Below are positions 9,172 to 19,169 of a DNA stretch of 64,000 bases, piece after piece. A program made the position numbers and the translations under genes. Source of the stretch: Rhynchopus sp. YZ270_cl-10 (lineage: Eukaryota > Euglenozoa > Diplonemea > Diplonemida > Diplonemidae); NCBI GenBank assembly GCA_964035575.1, contig OZ037931.1, positions 9,567 through 73,566 on the forward strand, in the 5' to 3' direction. A model generated the notes under the pieces. The model ran no database searches, had not been told where the DNA came from, and saw only the letters and a program-made list of their open reading frames with translations. Position 1 is the first letter of the stretch. Each line of letters opens with the position of its first letter.

Positions 9172-10854
9172 TCACATCATCTCCTCCAAAACAGCTGCAA
9201 CGTCTCCGTTGTGCCTCTCAAGCACAGCACGCATGTGTGCAGTGATGTCGAACCCCATGTTCCGCAGGGCAGTCACACCCGCACTGTCCTCCTCACACAC
9301 AGCTGCTGCCTCCTCCTCCCTCTCTGCCTCTGCCTGCAGAGCAACCACAACCACATCCTCGTCGTCCTCGTTGTCCTCCGCTGCCATCGGCATCTTCTGC
9401 TCGCAGCGTGGCCCGTGCTGGCCTGCATGCTTCGCACACCTCACGCAGCAGTGTGTGGCGTGCACACCAGTCAGCTCAAAGCTGCACCCAGCACACACAA
9501 GCAGGGCTGCATCCGGCACACCAGCAGTGACGTCCTCCTCCTCCTCTTGGCTCGGCACCTCCACAGCCTCAGTCGCATCTGCACTCTTCCTCTCGTGCAC
9601 GCGGCAGTGTGGACCATGCTTACCTGCGTGCTTCACACTCCGACGGCAGCACGGTGTACCTTCCTGCACAGACTGCAATGCTTCAACCTCTTCAGGTGTC
9701 TGTGCTGTGGCCCCCGTCTGTGCAGCCTTGTCAGTGTCATCATCTCCACTCTTCTTCCCGTGCACACGGCAGTGTGGACCGTGCTGACCTGTGTGCTTCA
9801 CATTCCGACGGCAGCACGGCTTCACTTCGTCACTCACTGCCTCTGCAGGTGTCTCTTCTTCTGTCTGCTCCACCAGGACGTCAGTCGCATCTGCATTCTT
9901 CCTCTTGTGCACGCGGCAGTGTGGACCATGCTCACCTGCGTGCTTCACACTCCGACGGCAGCACGGCATCCCTTTCTGCACAGACTCCGACACGTCTTCA
10001 CCCACCACTGCTGGTGCAGCAGCCTCAACATCAGAAGTCTCCATGTGTCTCTGCTCACAGCGTGGCCCATGGCCTCCCCCACGAGCGCACATGTGGCAGC
10101 AGTGTGTGCCGTGTCTGCGTGTCACTGCATAGGAACATCCTTCGCCAGCACAGCACACCTCTGCCACCGCAGGCTGCGGAACGTCAGTCGCATCTGCACT
10201 CTTCCTCCCGTGCACACGGCAGCGTGGACCATGCTCACCTGCGTGCTTCACACTCCGACGGCAGCACGGTGTCCCGTCCGTCACAGACCCAGATCCAGGT
10301 TCAACCTCGTCGCCTGCCTGCTGCTTCTGTTCCTGACCCTGTCTCCACGTCTGTGCGTGCCACTCAGCCAACAGCTGGCGAATCCCAGGCATAGCGCCGT
10401 GATGCCCATGCATGTGTTGGTGGTGGTGCCTGTGCCCGTCTCTCTGTGCATCACGGCGCTCCCAGAAGGCCTGGCGCGGATGCCTCTGCTGGCCAAGACA
10501 CACTGCAGACCCATCCTGCGCACCTATCGTCACCACCAGACGCAGGGCACGTTGTTGGGCACACACGTCCGCGTCGTCTGCCCCTCGTGCCTCCCGCCAG
10601 AGCGCAACACACTCGGCCCACTCCTCGTCCAGGTCCACCGCCACCAGGTCCCCCTCGTCGTCCACGTAGCGCAGCGTGAACACCCCACACGCCCACTGCC
10701 GCACACACCCCTTCACATCCTCCAGGCTCGGGCAGAGGAGCCGTGTGCGCCGCTGCTCCACCACCCTCCGCCCGCGCACGAGCACAAACTTCAGCGGCAC
10801 CCCGACCGCACCCTCTGAGGAGAGCTGCATCGTCGCTGCCTCTGTGTGTGTCAT
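9172..10854 (-). CDS. PB1 / Cys-His repeat / UBA protein, p62- or NBR1-like layout
   Basis: 560 aa, no signal peptide, so intracellular. Residues about 19-110 read as a PB1 domain: basic Lys22 in the first strand and an acidic OPCA-type loop (YVDDEGDLVAVDLDEEW, 63-79), so it may both accept and donate PB1 contacts. A His-rich stretch lies at 141-152. Six Cys/His modules follow: four short ones (PCC-x2-(S/N)VKH-x-G-x-HGP-x-CRVH at 196, 297, 346, 401) and two long ones (234-267, 454-485) with HCC-x2-CA and HGPRCEQ, probably metal-binding. Residues 528-560 match a UBA domain (LRNMGF ... GDVAAVLEEMM). PB1 at the start and UBA at the end is the layout of p62/NBR1 selective-autophagy receptors, but the middle is not a ZZ finger and I see no clear LC3-interacting motif outside the folded part. 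Cargo-receptor function is inference. Confidence 0.75.
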   Translation of the reverse strand: MTHTEAATMQLSSEGAVGVPLKFVLVRGRRVVEQRRTRLLCPSLEDVKGCVRQWACGVFTLRYVDDEGDLVAVDLDEEWAECVALWREARGADDADVCAQQRALRLVVTIGAQDGSAVCLGQQRHPRQAFWERRDAQRDGHRHHHQHMHGHHGAMPGIRQLLAEWHAQTWRQGQEQKQQAGDEVEPGSGSVTDGTPCCRRSVKHAGEHGPRCRVHGRKSADATDVPQPAVAEVCCAGEGCSYAVTRRHGTHCCHMCARGGGHGPRCEQRHMETSDVEAAAPAVVGEDVSESVQKGMPCCRRSVKHAGEHGPHCRVHKRKNADATDVLVEQTEEETPAEAVSDEVKPCCRRNVKHTGQHGPHCRVHGKKSGDDDTDKAAQTGATAQTPEEVEALQSVQEGTPCCRRSVKHAGKHGPHCRVHERKSADATEAVEVPSQEEEEDVTAGVPDAALLVCAGCSFELTGVHATHCCVRCAKHAGQHGPRCEQKMPMAAEDNEDDEDVVVVALQAEAEREEEAAAVCEEDSAGVTALRNMGFDITAHMRAVLERHNGDVAAVLEEMM

Positions 10855-12830
10855 TGTCGCTGCCCTCGCTCCGACCGTACCTGCTGGTGCTGCTGGCTCC
10901 GTTGTGTTGTGTTTGCTCTTCGCTGTTGACTCTCCTCTTTGCTTTGGTTAGGTTAGTGTAGACAAAGATGTGTGGTCACGAATAAGAGTAATGTGTATAG
11001 GATATGGTCTGTGGTGTGACGATGTGTTTTGTGTGCAGGAAGGGTGTGGAAAATGCAAACGAGTGCCACACTGAAACCTGCAAAACAAATGACAGTTGTT
11101 CAAATAGACGGGTGAGGCGGGGGTCTTATAAGGTATTATGGATGTAACGACGGATCTTGAAGTGGTGGGCTGGGAAGGGATAAGAGAGAAGGGTTACAAG
11201 GAAACGATGATACGCAACGAAAAACCCGCCGCGCGTGCGTCCTGGGTGCGCGAACACTAAGCCTGGTGAAAGTCGATTAAAGACCCGAGTCATCAAGGAC
11301 TTCGTGGGCTAGTGAAAAGTGCACACACATGCACAATAAAAGCAAAGCAAATAAAAATCAAGATGGCGAGATCAAACCAGCTAGTGCCAAAGCCTTCACA
11401 AAATCTTGACACGGAAAATAAAAGAAACCTTGACGGAATGTGCCACTCTCGAGCACACCTATCAGTGTGTTTCTGCCGTATTATTCAATTGCGCGAGTCT
11501 TCATATTGTGCACTTCTGATTTCACATGACACCACATAAACAGGAAAGATGAAAGAGCATCACTGCACATACATCCTCGGACAAAAGATATGCTCGCATC
11601 AAGGACTCACATCTTATAGTTTCAAGGGAAGTTTCAAGTGCAAACGCAGCACACTCACAGAAGTATTGTTCACTTTTTTTTTTGTTTGTGTTTTCCTTTT
11701 GTTTTTTGATAATCCGTTGAATCCCTTCTTTTTGTTTGAGACCAACAACGAGATACGATATTTCAAAGTGATTCAGTCCAATCGAAACATGAAACGTATA
11801 ATAGAGGCAGACAGAGATCGTTCCTTTCTTCTTGACTGCAGACGAACAGTACAACTGAGCCCCCCACAGCTGCCTGGCAAAAGGCAGGGGGGGACTCTTT
11901 TTGAACGGTTCAACAGCATGGTTCACACCTGCAAGATAAAAGGAAGCAAAAAAAAGGAGAGTTTAAAGGTGCAAAAAAACGCTACAAAACTGTGACCTAA
12001 AAACAATAAAAAAGAGAAGTTAAAAAGTGCAATTTTAACAAATAAAAAACTGGGTGCCGCACCACTCCAGAATTCGCTATGGCAGATAGACGTATAAAAG
12101 GGAATAATCAATTTTATACACTTTCCATTCAAAGAAGAGAAAGCACACAAAGAAAAATGCAATGAAATAAGGTGGGACTGAACTCTTTCATGTTCAGTCA
12201 CCTTGAAGGGGGGAAACGTGAAAAGGTGATATTTTTTGAAGTGGCAAACACCTTTTGGAGGTCGGACAAAGAAATTATTGATGTTCATGGTATACACACA
12301 GGTTAACAAACACTGTTGTGGTCACGCTTATTCTGCGAAGACGAAGGGAAAAAAGATTTGTAAGATGATCCCAAGCCTCTCGTGCTTCATCACCAAATAT
12401 ACCCGGTGAAGGGTGTGGCGTGCAGTGGATGTACTGTAAATACACATGAGTGTAATCAAATATTTCAAAACAAAAAGCGATATCCAATTTAGAAGGGAAA
12501 AAAATAGTGGCAAAAAAAGGGCATGGGATGCGGAGGAGTCATTAACCAGCTTAAAGCCAAATCAGGACAAACCAACTAGTATATTATTACCCACTACGAA
12601 CTACCAACCCGTCTGGCTTGCTCAGATGGAGTGCAATACGCACAACCACACAGAGTGCGCAAAGAACGAAGGACAGTAAGTGCGCCCAAATAAGGGAATT
12701 CAGGAAGACAACAGGGCTTTCCAAAAAAAAAGGGGGTGAGGGGGAAATAGGAGTTCACGTTCATAGGTTCACTTTTCTTTCGTATCTTCGCGCAGTATCA
12801 TATCCACGCAAACCGTGTGTCTGTGCCACA
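10855..12830. other. intergenic spacer, AT-rich
   Basis: Two kilobases without a supportable gene. Homopolymer T runs lie at about 11670-11710. A short conserved hairpin motif occurs at 12362-12394 and is listed separately. The minus-strand frame at 11522-11926 has AT-rich composition unlike the real genes and no domain, so it is left out. Confidence 0.5.
12362..12394. repeat. conserved hairpin motif, copy 1
   Basis: Imperfect nested palindrome: outer arms aagatga / tcatcacc, inner arms aagc / gctt, loop ctctcgt. Related copies are at 35219, 35370 and 35813, all in the same orientation and all intergenic. Confidence 0.55.
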
Positions 12831-15800
12831 TCAGACTGCTGACTCCTTGTTCACGGTTGCAACAGGTTCGTTGTTGCCAATCGGTGTAGGGCTATCCTTC
12901 TTGCACAGCAAATAAGCGACAATAGCAGCGATAAGCAGCAGAGCACCTCCACCAAGGCACAGTCCCACAATCGCACCAATTGGGAAGTCGTCGTCGTCCT
13001 GTGGCGTAGGCGTGAGCAAGACGCACTCTCTCCCCACAAGTATATGGTTGTCCGCGCAGTTCAGCGGCACACATACACCACCAAGAATTACCACCACCTC
13101 CACACCGATCACATCCCTGCACTCCAGGGCGTCCATCGAGGCCAGCCCAGCCGACAGTACTGTCCCCACAACATCGTTCGCAGCGGCCATCTCTGACGTA
13201 AGCTCCTCTGCCAGGTCCAATACCGCCACTTCCAGCAGCGGCACGTTGTCAAGATGCACCAACACGATCAGAGACCCGCACATCGTGTCCACATCCGACA
13301 CCGTTCCCTGTACAATACGGCGGAGCACGGAGGCCACACGACTGCCCTTCGCAGCTCCATCATCGCAATCCACATCCAGGGTCACACGCACCACGTCTGA
13401 CGTACGCGTCGCACTATTCACACAGATATGCGCCACACTGCCCCGGCTCTTGTGTCGTGGGTTCTCAAAACCTGAGCTGCACGTACACTTGAACGTATCT
13501 CTGTCACATCTAGCCCCCGTGTCTCCATGCTTCTGGCACTCAACATCTGTGATACACCACTTGCGCGACGGCGACATTGGCACCTCTGTCACAGGAACTG
13601 ACGTAACAGGGACTTCTGAGGGATAAAACGTACCAGATCCAAGCGGAGTACTCGTCGTCGGCGTTGGTGTGGCCGATGGGCCCAACGGAAGCGCCGTGGG
13701 TCCTGCTGTAGCACCGCCTGCCATGCAAATGTAGTCAAAGGCAAGAGAGTTGTTCTCCAGGGGCCCGTAGTCGGAACGGTACTGCACGAGCACCGACGAA
13801 GCTGCAGAGGTGAGGCTCACGCCCTGCTTCTCGCCAGACTCGTGGAAAGGGAAGCCAACAACCCGGTCGCCGTCCATTTCATACACATTCACGTAGCGCA
13901 CACCGGCAGTTGTGTTGATCTCGGTGAAGGTAATGCCAACACTGCCACCTTCGCACGCAAGCTCCCAACATTCGGTCCCGTCAACCGCTGTGCTGATGCT
14001 GCCCGAGGTGCCCAGGGTCGTTGTGGTCGGGCACGACGGTGTGAAGTTGAAGGGGGCAGGGTTGGTGTTCTCCAGCTCAGGTGCAGGCATGTTGCATCCC
14101 CACGAGTACTGGAACCCGCCACACCCGCCACGGTAGCACATTCTGCCCTGTGCAAGGAAGGACACGTCCCCGTCTGCTGTGAACCTCGAGGTACCGAAGT
14201 GTGGCCCGTACGCGGTTGTGTAGAACACCTGTGCGGCCGCACTGTTCACAGAGAAGTTTCCAACGTAGAAGAGACGGTAGTTCATCTCCAGTGTGCCGAC
14301 GCAGGAAATCGTGTGCACCAGCGGTGTGTAGTAGTAGCTGAACATAAAGTCCGGTGTCACAATGGCACTCGCCTGCGAGCTCGTGTCTGCCGTGCTCACG
14401 GCAGCAACTTCCAGCGCAGGAGCATCCATCCCACAGCCCCACGAGAACTCCACAGAGCTGCTGCAGTTCCCACCTGCACACGCATCCACAGCTGCTGTCA
14501 GTGTCACGTCCCAGTGTGCGTTGAACGTCACGGTGTTGTAGTGTGCGTCTGTCCTCAGTGCGGTTTCCGTGCCGTTGTTCACCACGAACTTGCCTTCAAA
14601 GCTGGGGTTGTACGCAAGCTCGAGTCTCCCCACGCAGGTCAGGGTCCAGCACGTCTCCACACCCGCTGAGAGTGCCGTGTTGAATGTCCCAGACAGCGCG
14701 CCGAAGGGTGTGCATGGTCCAGCAGATGTCGGTGTCGGTGTGATGGGTGTGATGGGTGCACTCGTCGTCGGCGTTGGTGTGGCCGATGGGCCCAACGGAA
14801 GCGCCGTGGGTCCTGCTGTAGCACCGCCTGCCATGCAAATGTAGTCAAAGGCAAGAGAGTTGTTCTCCAGGGGCCCGTAGTCGGAACGGTACTGCACGAG
14901 CACCGACGAAGCTGCAGAGGTGAGGCTCACGCCCTGCTTCTCGCCAGACTCGTGGAAAGGGAAGCCAACAACCCGGTCGCCGTCCATTTCATACACATTC
15001 ACGTAGCGCACACCGGCAGTTGTGTTGATCTCGGTGAAGGTAATGCCAACACTGCCACCTTCGCACGCAAGCTCCCAACATTCGGTCCCGTCAACCGCTG
15101 TGCTGATGCTGCCCGAGGTGCCCAGGGTCGTTGTGGTCGGGCACGACGGTGTGAAGTTGAAGGGGGCAGGGTTGGTGTTCTCCAGCTCAGGTGCAGGCAT
15201 GTTGCATCCCCACGAGTACTGGAACCCGCCACACCCGCCACGGTAGCACATTCTGCCCTGTGCAAGGAAGGACACGTCCCCGTCTGCTGTGAACCTCGAG
15301 GTACCGAAGTGTGGCCCGTACGCGGTTGTGTAGAACACCTGTGCGGCCGCACTGTTCACAGAGAAGTTTCCAACGTAGAAGAGACGGTAGTTCATCTCCA
15401 GTGTGCCGACGCAGGAAATCGTGTGCACCAGCGGTGTGTAGTAGTAGCTGAACATAAAGTCCGGTGTCACAATGGCACTCGCCTGCGAGCTCGTGTCTGC
15501 CGTGCTCACGGCAGCAACTTCCAGCGCAGGAGCATCCATCCCACAGCCCCACGAGAACTCCACAGAGCTGCTGCAGTTCCCACCTGCACACGCATCCACA
15601 GCTGCTGTCAGTGTCACGTCCCAGTGTGCGTTGAACGTCACGGTGTTGTAGTGTGCGTCTGTCCTCAGTGCGGTTTCCGTGCCGTTGTTCACCACGAACT
15701 TGCCTTCAAAGCTGGGGTTGTACGCAAGCTCGAGTCTCCCCACGCAGGTCAGGGTCCAGCACGTCTCCACACCCGCTGAGAGTGCCGTGTTGAATGTCCC

Positions 15801-15860
15801 GGACAACTCATCCAAGGACATGCACTGCATGACGAGAACGGGAGCAAGTAGAGTTAACAT
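12831..15860 (-). CDS. type I membrane protein with two near-identical extracellular repeats
   Basis: 1009 aa. Leader about residues 1-13 (MLTLLAPVLVMQC). Two copies of a roughly 350-aa unit follow, residues about 21-367 and 391-737, identical in protein as far as I read. Each holds three Cys-containing beta-rich subdomains (the middle one with YRLFYVGNFSVNS, the last with CWELACEGG) and ends in a Pro/Thr linker. Then come an EGF-like piece (CTCSSGF), a region about 815-930 that may be an SEA-like or sortilin-like stalk, a single membrane helix about 960-986 and a 22-residue tail after CKK. N-glycosylation sequons are frequent. It is a surface protein of unknown ligand; the subdomains resemble CUB-like or lectin-like sandwiches only in general pattern. 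Confidence 0.85.
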   Translation of the reverse strand: MLTLLAPVLVMQCMSLDELSGTFNTALSAGVETCWTLTCVGRLELAYNPSFEGKFVVNNGTETALRTDAHYNTVTFNAHWDVTLTAAVDACAGGNCSSSVEFSWGCGMDAPALEVAAVSTADTSSQASAIVTPDFMFSYYYTPLVHTISCVGTLEMNYRLFYVGNFSVNSAAAQVFYTTAYGPHFGTSRFTADGDVSFLAQGRMCYRGGCGGFQYSWGCNMPAPELENTNPAPFNFTPSCPTTTTLGTSGSISTAVDGTECWELACEGGSVGITFTEINTTAGVRYVNVYEMDGDRVVGFPFHESGEKQGVSLTSAASSVLVQYRSDYGPLENNSLAFDYICMAGGATAGPTALPLGPSATPTPTTSAPITPITPTPTSAGPCTPFGALSGTFNTALSAGVETCWTLTCVGRLELAYNPSFEGKFVVNNGTETALRTDAHYNTVTFNAHWDVTLTAAVDACAGGNCSSSVEFSWGCGMDAPALEVAAVSTADTSSQASAIVTPDFMFSYYYTPLVHTISCVGTLEMNYRLFYVGNFSVNSAAAQVFYTTAYGPHFGTSRFTADGDVSFLAQGRMCYRGGCGGFQYSWGCNMPAPELENTNPAPFNFTPSCPTTTTLGTSGSISTAVDGTECWELACEGGSVGITFTEINTTAGVRYVNVYEMDGDRVVGFPFHESGEKQGVSLTSAASSVLVQYRSDYGPLENNSLAFDYICMAGGATAGPTALPLGPSATPTPTTSTPLGSGTFYPSEVPVTSVPVTEVPMSPSRKWCITDVECQKHGDTGARCDRDTFKCTCSSGFENPRHKSRGSVAHICVNSATRTSDVVRVTLDVDCDDGAAKGSRVASVLRRIVQGTVSDVDTMCGSLIVLVHLDNVPLLEVAVLDLAEELTSEMAAANDVVGTVLSAGLASMDALECRDVIGVEVVVILGGVCVPLNCADNHILVGRECVLLTPTPQDDDDFPIGAIVGLCLGGGALLLIAAIVAYLLCKKDSPTPIGNNEPVATVNKESAV
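13650..14690. repeat. internal 1041-bp direct repeat, copy 1
   Basis: Matches 14760-15800 at an offset of exactly 1110 bp with no difference seen in the stretches compared; all reading frames across both copies give the same peptides. The unique spacer between copies is 69 bp. The repeat lies wholly inside the 1009-aa gene and preserves its frame. Confidence 0.92.
14760..15800. repeat. internal 1041-bp direct repeat, copy 2
   Basis: Second copy of the 13650-14690 block. Identity stops sharply at both ends (ctcgtcgtcg side at 14760; tgaatgtccc side at 15800), as expected of a young tandem duplication or of recent gene conversion. An assembly artefact should also be considered. Confidence 0.92.
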
Positions 15861-16263
15861 TTTTGTAGTAATATCTGTTTATGGATGTGGGATTTAATGG
15901 GATTTTGATGGAATGCAGTTTAAAATGAACAGAAAAGACTACTCGTTTTCCTTTTCTCAAGATGACCCTCGCGGCACAGAGCTTGTCATAATTTTCCCAA
16001 GCACAGAGTGATGGCACACTGGGATACAACAAAAACCGAGAAAAAACAACAAAACGGAAAGCGCAAAAGAAGAACAAGAAGAGCTTCACAAAGAGACACA
16101 GCACATCAGAGACAGAGAGGGCAAAGCACTTCGGACTATTCAGTGAACATAAAATGCTCCCGATTATACCAGGTGTGTGCAGAAGACTTCTGTCTCAGAT
16201 CGCACACAGCAAAAATTTAAAAAGGACCAGGCACAGGAACAGGTAACTACACTACCGCTGCCT
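15861..16263. other. short intergenic spacer
   Basis: About 400 bp, purine-rich on the plus strand, no gene seen. It separates the stop of the Cys-repeat gene from the start of the duplicated membrane-protein gene; both are read on the minus strand. Confidence 0.5.
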
Positions 16264-17040
16264 TCAAGCGTCCGGAGACACACATTTCGCAGTTCCGTCT
16301 GCCTGCACCTCACACTGCACGCACTTCAGAAGGTCACATGGGTTGGAGCAGTGACCCTGTCCAGTCGCGTCGTTTGTGCATGTTGTCCCAACAAGGCAGG
16401 TCATCGCCTCACAGCCAACAATAGGTGTGGGCGGGAACGCATCCGGAGACACACACCTTGCAGTTCCGTCTGCCTGCACCTCACACTGTACGCACTTCAG
16501 AAGGTCGCATGGGTTCGTGGGCGGAGTAGGAGGAGGCACGCACTTCCCATTGCCCTTGGCATCTTCGACGCAGTGCGCACATTCCAGACTCCCACATCCA
16601 ATAGGTGGCGGAAGGCAGACACCCTCCCCTGTCTTGGGGTCGTTCTCGCAGTTCACGCACTTCAACTGGTCGCAGCCAACAACTGGCGGCGACGGTGGCG
16701 TCGGTGAGGGGAACCACCACGACGGCAGGCACAGTGCATGTCCGGCAATCTCATAGCACGTCCTCCCATACCTGCACTGCGTCGCAGCACATCCCACCGG
16801 CAGCGGCTTGCACCACGCCTGGTTCCCAATAGCAACACACTCTGTCCCCGGCGCACAGTGCACACCTGCGCAAGGACCAGCCGGCGGCGGTGGCGGCACA
16901 CACGACGCCACACCCTTACTGTCCTCCACACAGGAGTAGTACATCGGACACGTCGTCGCCGCACAGCCTGCTGTGTGCGGCGGGATCTGTGCCGAGGCCA
17001 CGAACCCCATGCTTGCAACGAGCGACAGACGCGACAGCAT
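16264..17040 (-). CDS. secreted protein of eight short four-cysteine modules
   Basis: 258 aa from the chosen start, where MLSRLSLVASMGFVASAQ is a clear signal peptide; an in-frame Met 29 codons upstream (nt 17127) gives an extension that lacks leader character. The mature part is about eight modules of 22-30 aa with spacing C-x4-C-x(2-5)-C-x(8-11)-C, divided by Pro-rich linkers, resembling follistatin-N/EGF-like half modules. Two modules (NPCDLLKCVQCEVQADGTA) are nearly identical and their DNA repeats at a 171-bp offset (16271 and 16442), a recent 57-codon duplication or exchange. No membrane segment follows, so it is probably exported. Role unknown; a matrix or binding protein is likely. Confidence 0.75.
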   Translation of the reverse strand: MLSRLSLVASMGFVASAQIPPHTAGCAATTCPMYYSCVEDSKGVASCVPPPPPAGPCAGVHCAPGTECVAIGNQAWCKPLPVGCAATQCRYGRTCYEIAGHALCLPSWWFPSPTPPSPPVVGCDQLKCVNCENDPKTGEGVCLPPPIGCGSLECAHCVEDAKGNGKCVPPPTPPTNPCDLLKCVQCEVQADGTARCVSPDAFPPTPIVGCEAMTCLVGTTCTNDATGQGHCSNPCDLLKCVQCEVQADGTAKCVSPDA

Positions 17041-18873
17041 TGTTGACGGAAAACGTGGGAAATCAAGGGGAATCTGTGTGGTGGGGTTGACGGTGTGGTG
17101 TAGTGCCGCAGGTTTGGTCATACGCATGGGAAGAGACGAGTCTCGGAAGGGAAGAAATGAATTGTATTTTAAAGTGATTTTGCTTTTTTTGCGACTTTAT
17201 ATCCAACTTTTGTTTTTTTGTGTATTGAGGCGGGATAGGGGAGGGGATGGGATGGGAGTGCTTCTACGACATGGCTTCTGTAACAACCTGTTTAGGTTTG
17301 TTTTCTGTTTTGGCATTTGCAGTCTCATCAGAAGAAGAGGACCTGCCTTTAGACTTTTTTTACTTTTTTCCCTTTTAGATATTCACATAAAAGCACAACA
17401 CAACAGCACAAAAAAGCGCAAAAGTACGACATCCGGCACAAAAACAGACAAACCCACACACGGTAAACGGATGGGCAGTTCCTGTAGTGCCTGAAGAGTG
17501 GTGTCGTGAATACCCTCACAAAGGAAAAGAGGAAGAACAGCAACAAAAAAACGACGTTGCGAAGGCAAACACCCTAATGGGATGTATGCACACTCACAAC
17601 AGAGAACGGGAGAAAACAATAGGAAACAGCAACAACAGCACCTTGCAGCACAGAACGTGCCACAAAACTGTAAAAAGCAAAAACGAAAACAACCGTACTG
17701 TTGATGCAAAGACAAGACCACTGGGGAGGACGGTACCGCATCTGGGGTTACATATTATATTTTGGTGTAAAAGGGGCAGGGGAAACAACAACTAGAATAC
17801 TGGGAAGGGGTGTGCGGCACCTCCAAGAAAAAGCATTTATGCACAAAAAGGACACCTATTTGACGCATCTCATAAGCATAGCTGCATGCAAAGGGGTCAG
17901 AGGCGACCCCAAAGCTTTGGCCACTACAGATGCAGAAGATAACCCTCACAAAGCACACAGCGACGTTGCACAACAGAAGCCCTTCTGCTTCTCAGCAAAG
18001 GGGTTGGTGTGTTGACACAGGTGCTCTCTCAACTAGCGTTTCGTGCTGATGCCTTCGTGGTGCGTGGGTGGTGTTGGCTCGAGACTGAGGCACACCCACA
18101 CCCATACCCATGCACACATGTCCAGCGTAGCTTCTGGAAACGCAACAAATACCCTCACACAGCAAACAACAACTAGGATGGGTGTGGCCACGCATCGTGT
18201 TGTCTTGTTCTGTCACCCTCAGTCGAATGTACAGTCAGTCAGAACTGCGCCTGCAGACACACACACGCTAACAAAAAATCAAACACAGACGAAAGGAACG
18301 ACAAAGGGACACAGCAGGCTGCTGGTGTGGGATGTGGATGGCTGTCCTTGATGGACGCCGCACATAGGAACACACCTTGGCACAGCACAGATGCGCCCGT
18401 TGTCCTCCCTCCCCTGTGCTCTTTTATTCGTTTTTTCATTTCTCGCGTATCCGCAAAAGGCACAAGATACAAAAAAAAGACTGCAATTTCGAAAGAAAAA
18501 TACAAAAAAATTGTGATGTGGAAACGATTGCATTTGGTTGCGTGTTGGTGTGACCCAAACAGCACACTCAAACGACGCTTTTGCACAGTCAGTGTAGTGA
18601 AGACCCTCAATCAACCTGGACACTTGGTTTGTGCTGTTGGGAGGGGTGTCTGCAAACAAACGCACACTTCTCAACAGCAGCACACTTGTGTCCTTCTCAA
18701 AAACAACACCATGTACGTAGAAGCAGGGAAGAAGAGATGGAGGGGAGGGAGGGAGAGGAGGAGGAGGAGGAGGAACAACAAATAGGGGGTGGAAGTGGAA
18801 AGTGGGTCGGTTGGGGATGGACCCATCCTTAATTTTAAGAAATAAAAAATGTGGAGGAGGAGGAACACCGGGG

Positions 18874-18908
<35 letters not shown>

Positions 18909-19169
18909 GGCAGAAGCCACACACTTTTTTGCAGTTTAGTTTTAGACCTGTGGGGGGGCAGGTTCCATGCATTGTTCTACACACAAACTTGTTTTTAAAA
19001 AGATCTTTCGTTTTTTTTCTTTTGCTTTTTTGTTTTTTTTACCTTTGCTTTGTATCTCTCCTTGTTCCCTTCCCACTGCTTCTTTTTTTTTTTATTTCCC
19101 TTTTGTTTTGGGTTTATATCATTTCGCCTCTGTCTTTGTTTTGTGATGTTGTTGCCAACCATTGTCTCT
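17041..19169. other. intergenic spacer with simple repeats
   Basis: No supportable gene. Holds a purine-rich stretch at 18735-18780 (gga repeats), an AG microsatellite at 18877-18907 and a T-rich block at about 19000-19095. Frames of 100-210 codons here are made of simple-repeat peptides and are rejected. Confidence 0.55.
18877..18907. repeat. AG microsatellite
   Basis: About fifteen AG dinucleotides in tandem within the 17041-19169 spacer. Confidence 0.95.

Noticed and set aside
11522-11926. 134-codon minus-strand frame
   Set aside because: AT-rich, Lys-rich, no domain, and unlike the GC-rich coding style of the window.
18279-18920. 213-codon minus-strand frame
   Set aside because: Its N-terminal part is Ser-Leu from the AG microsatellite and the rest is low complexity with no domain; codon use differs from the real genes.
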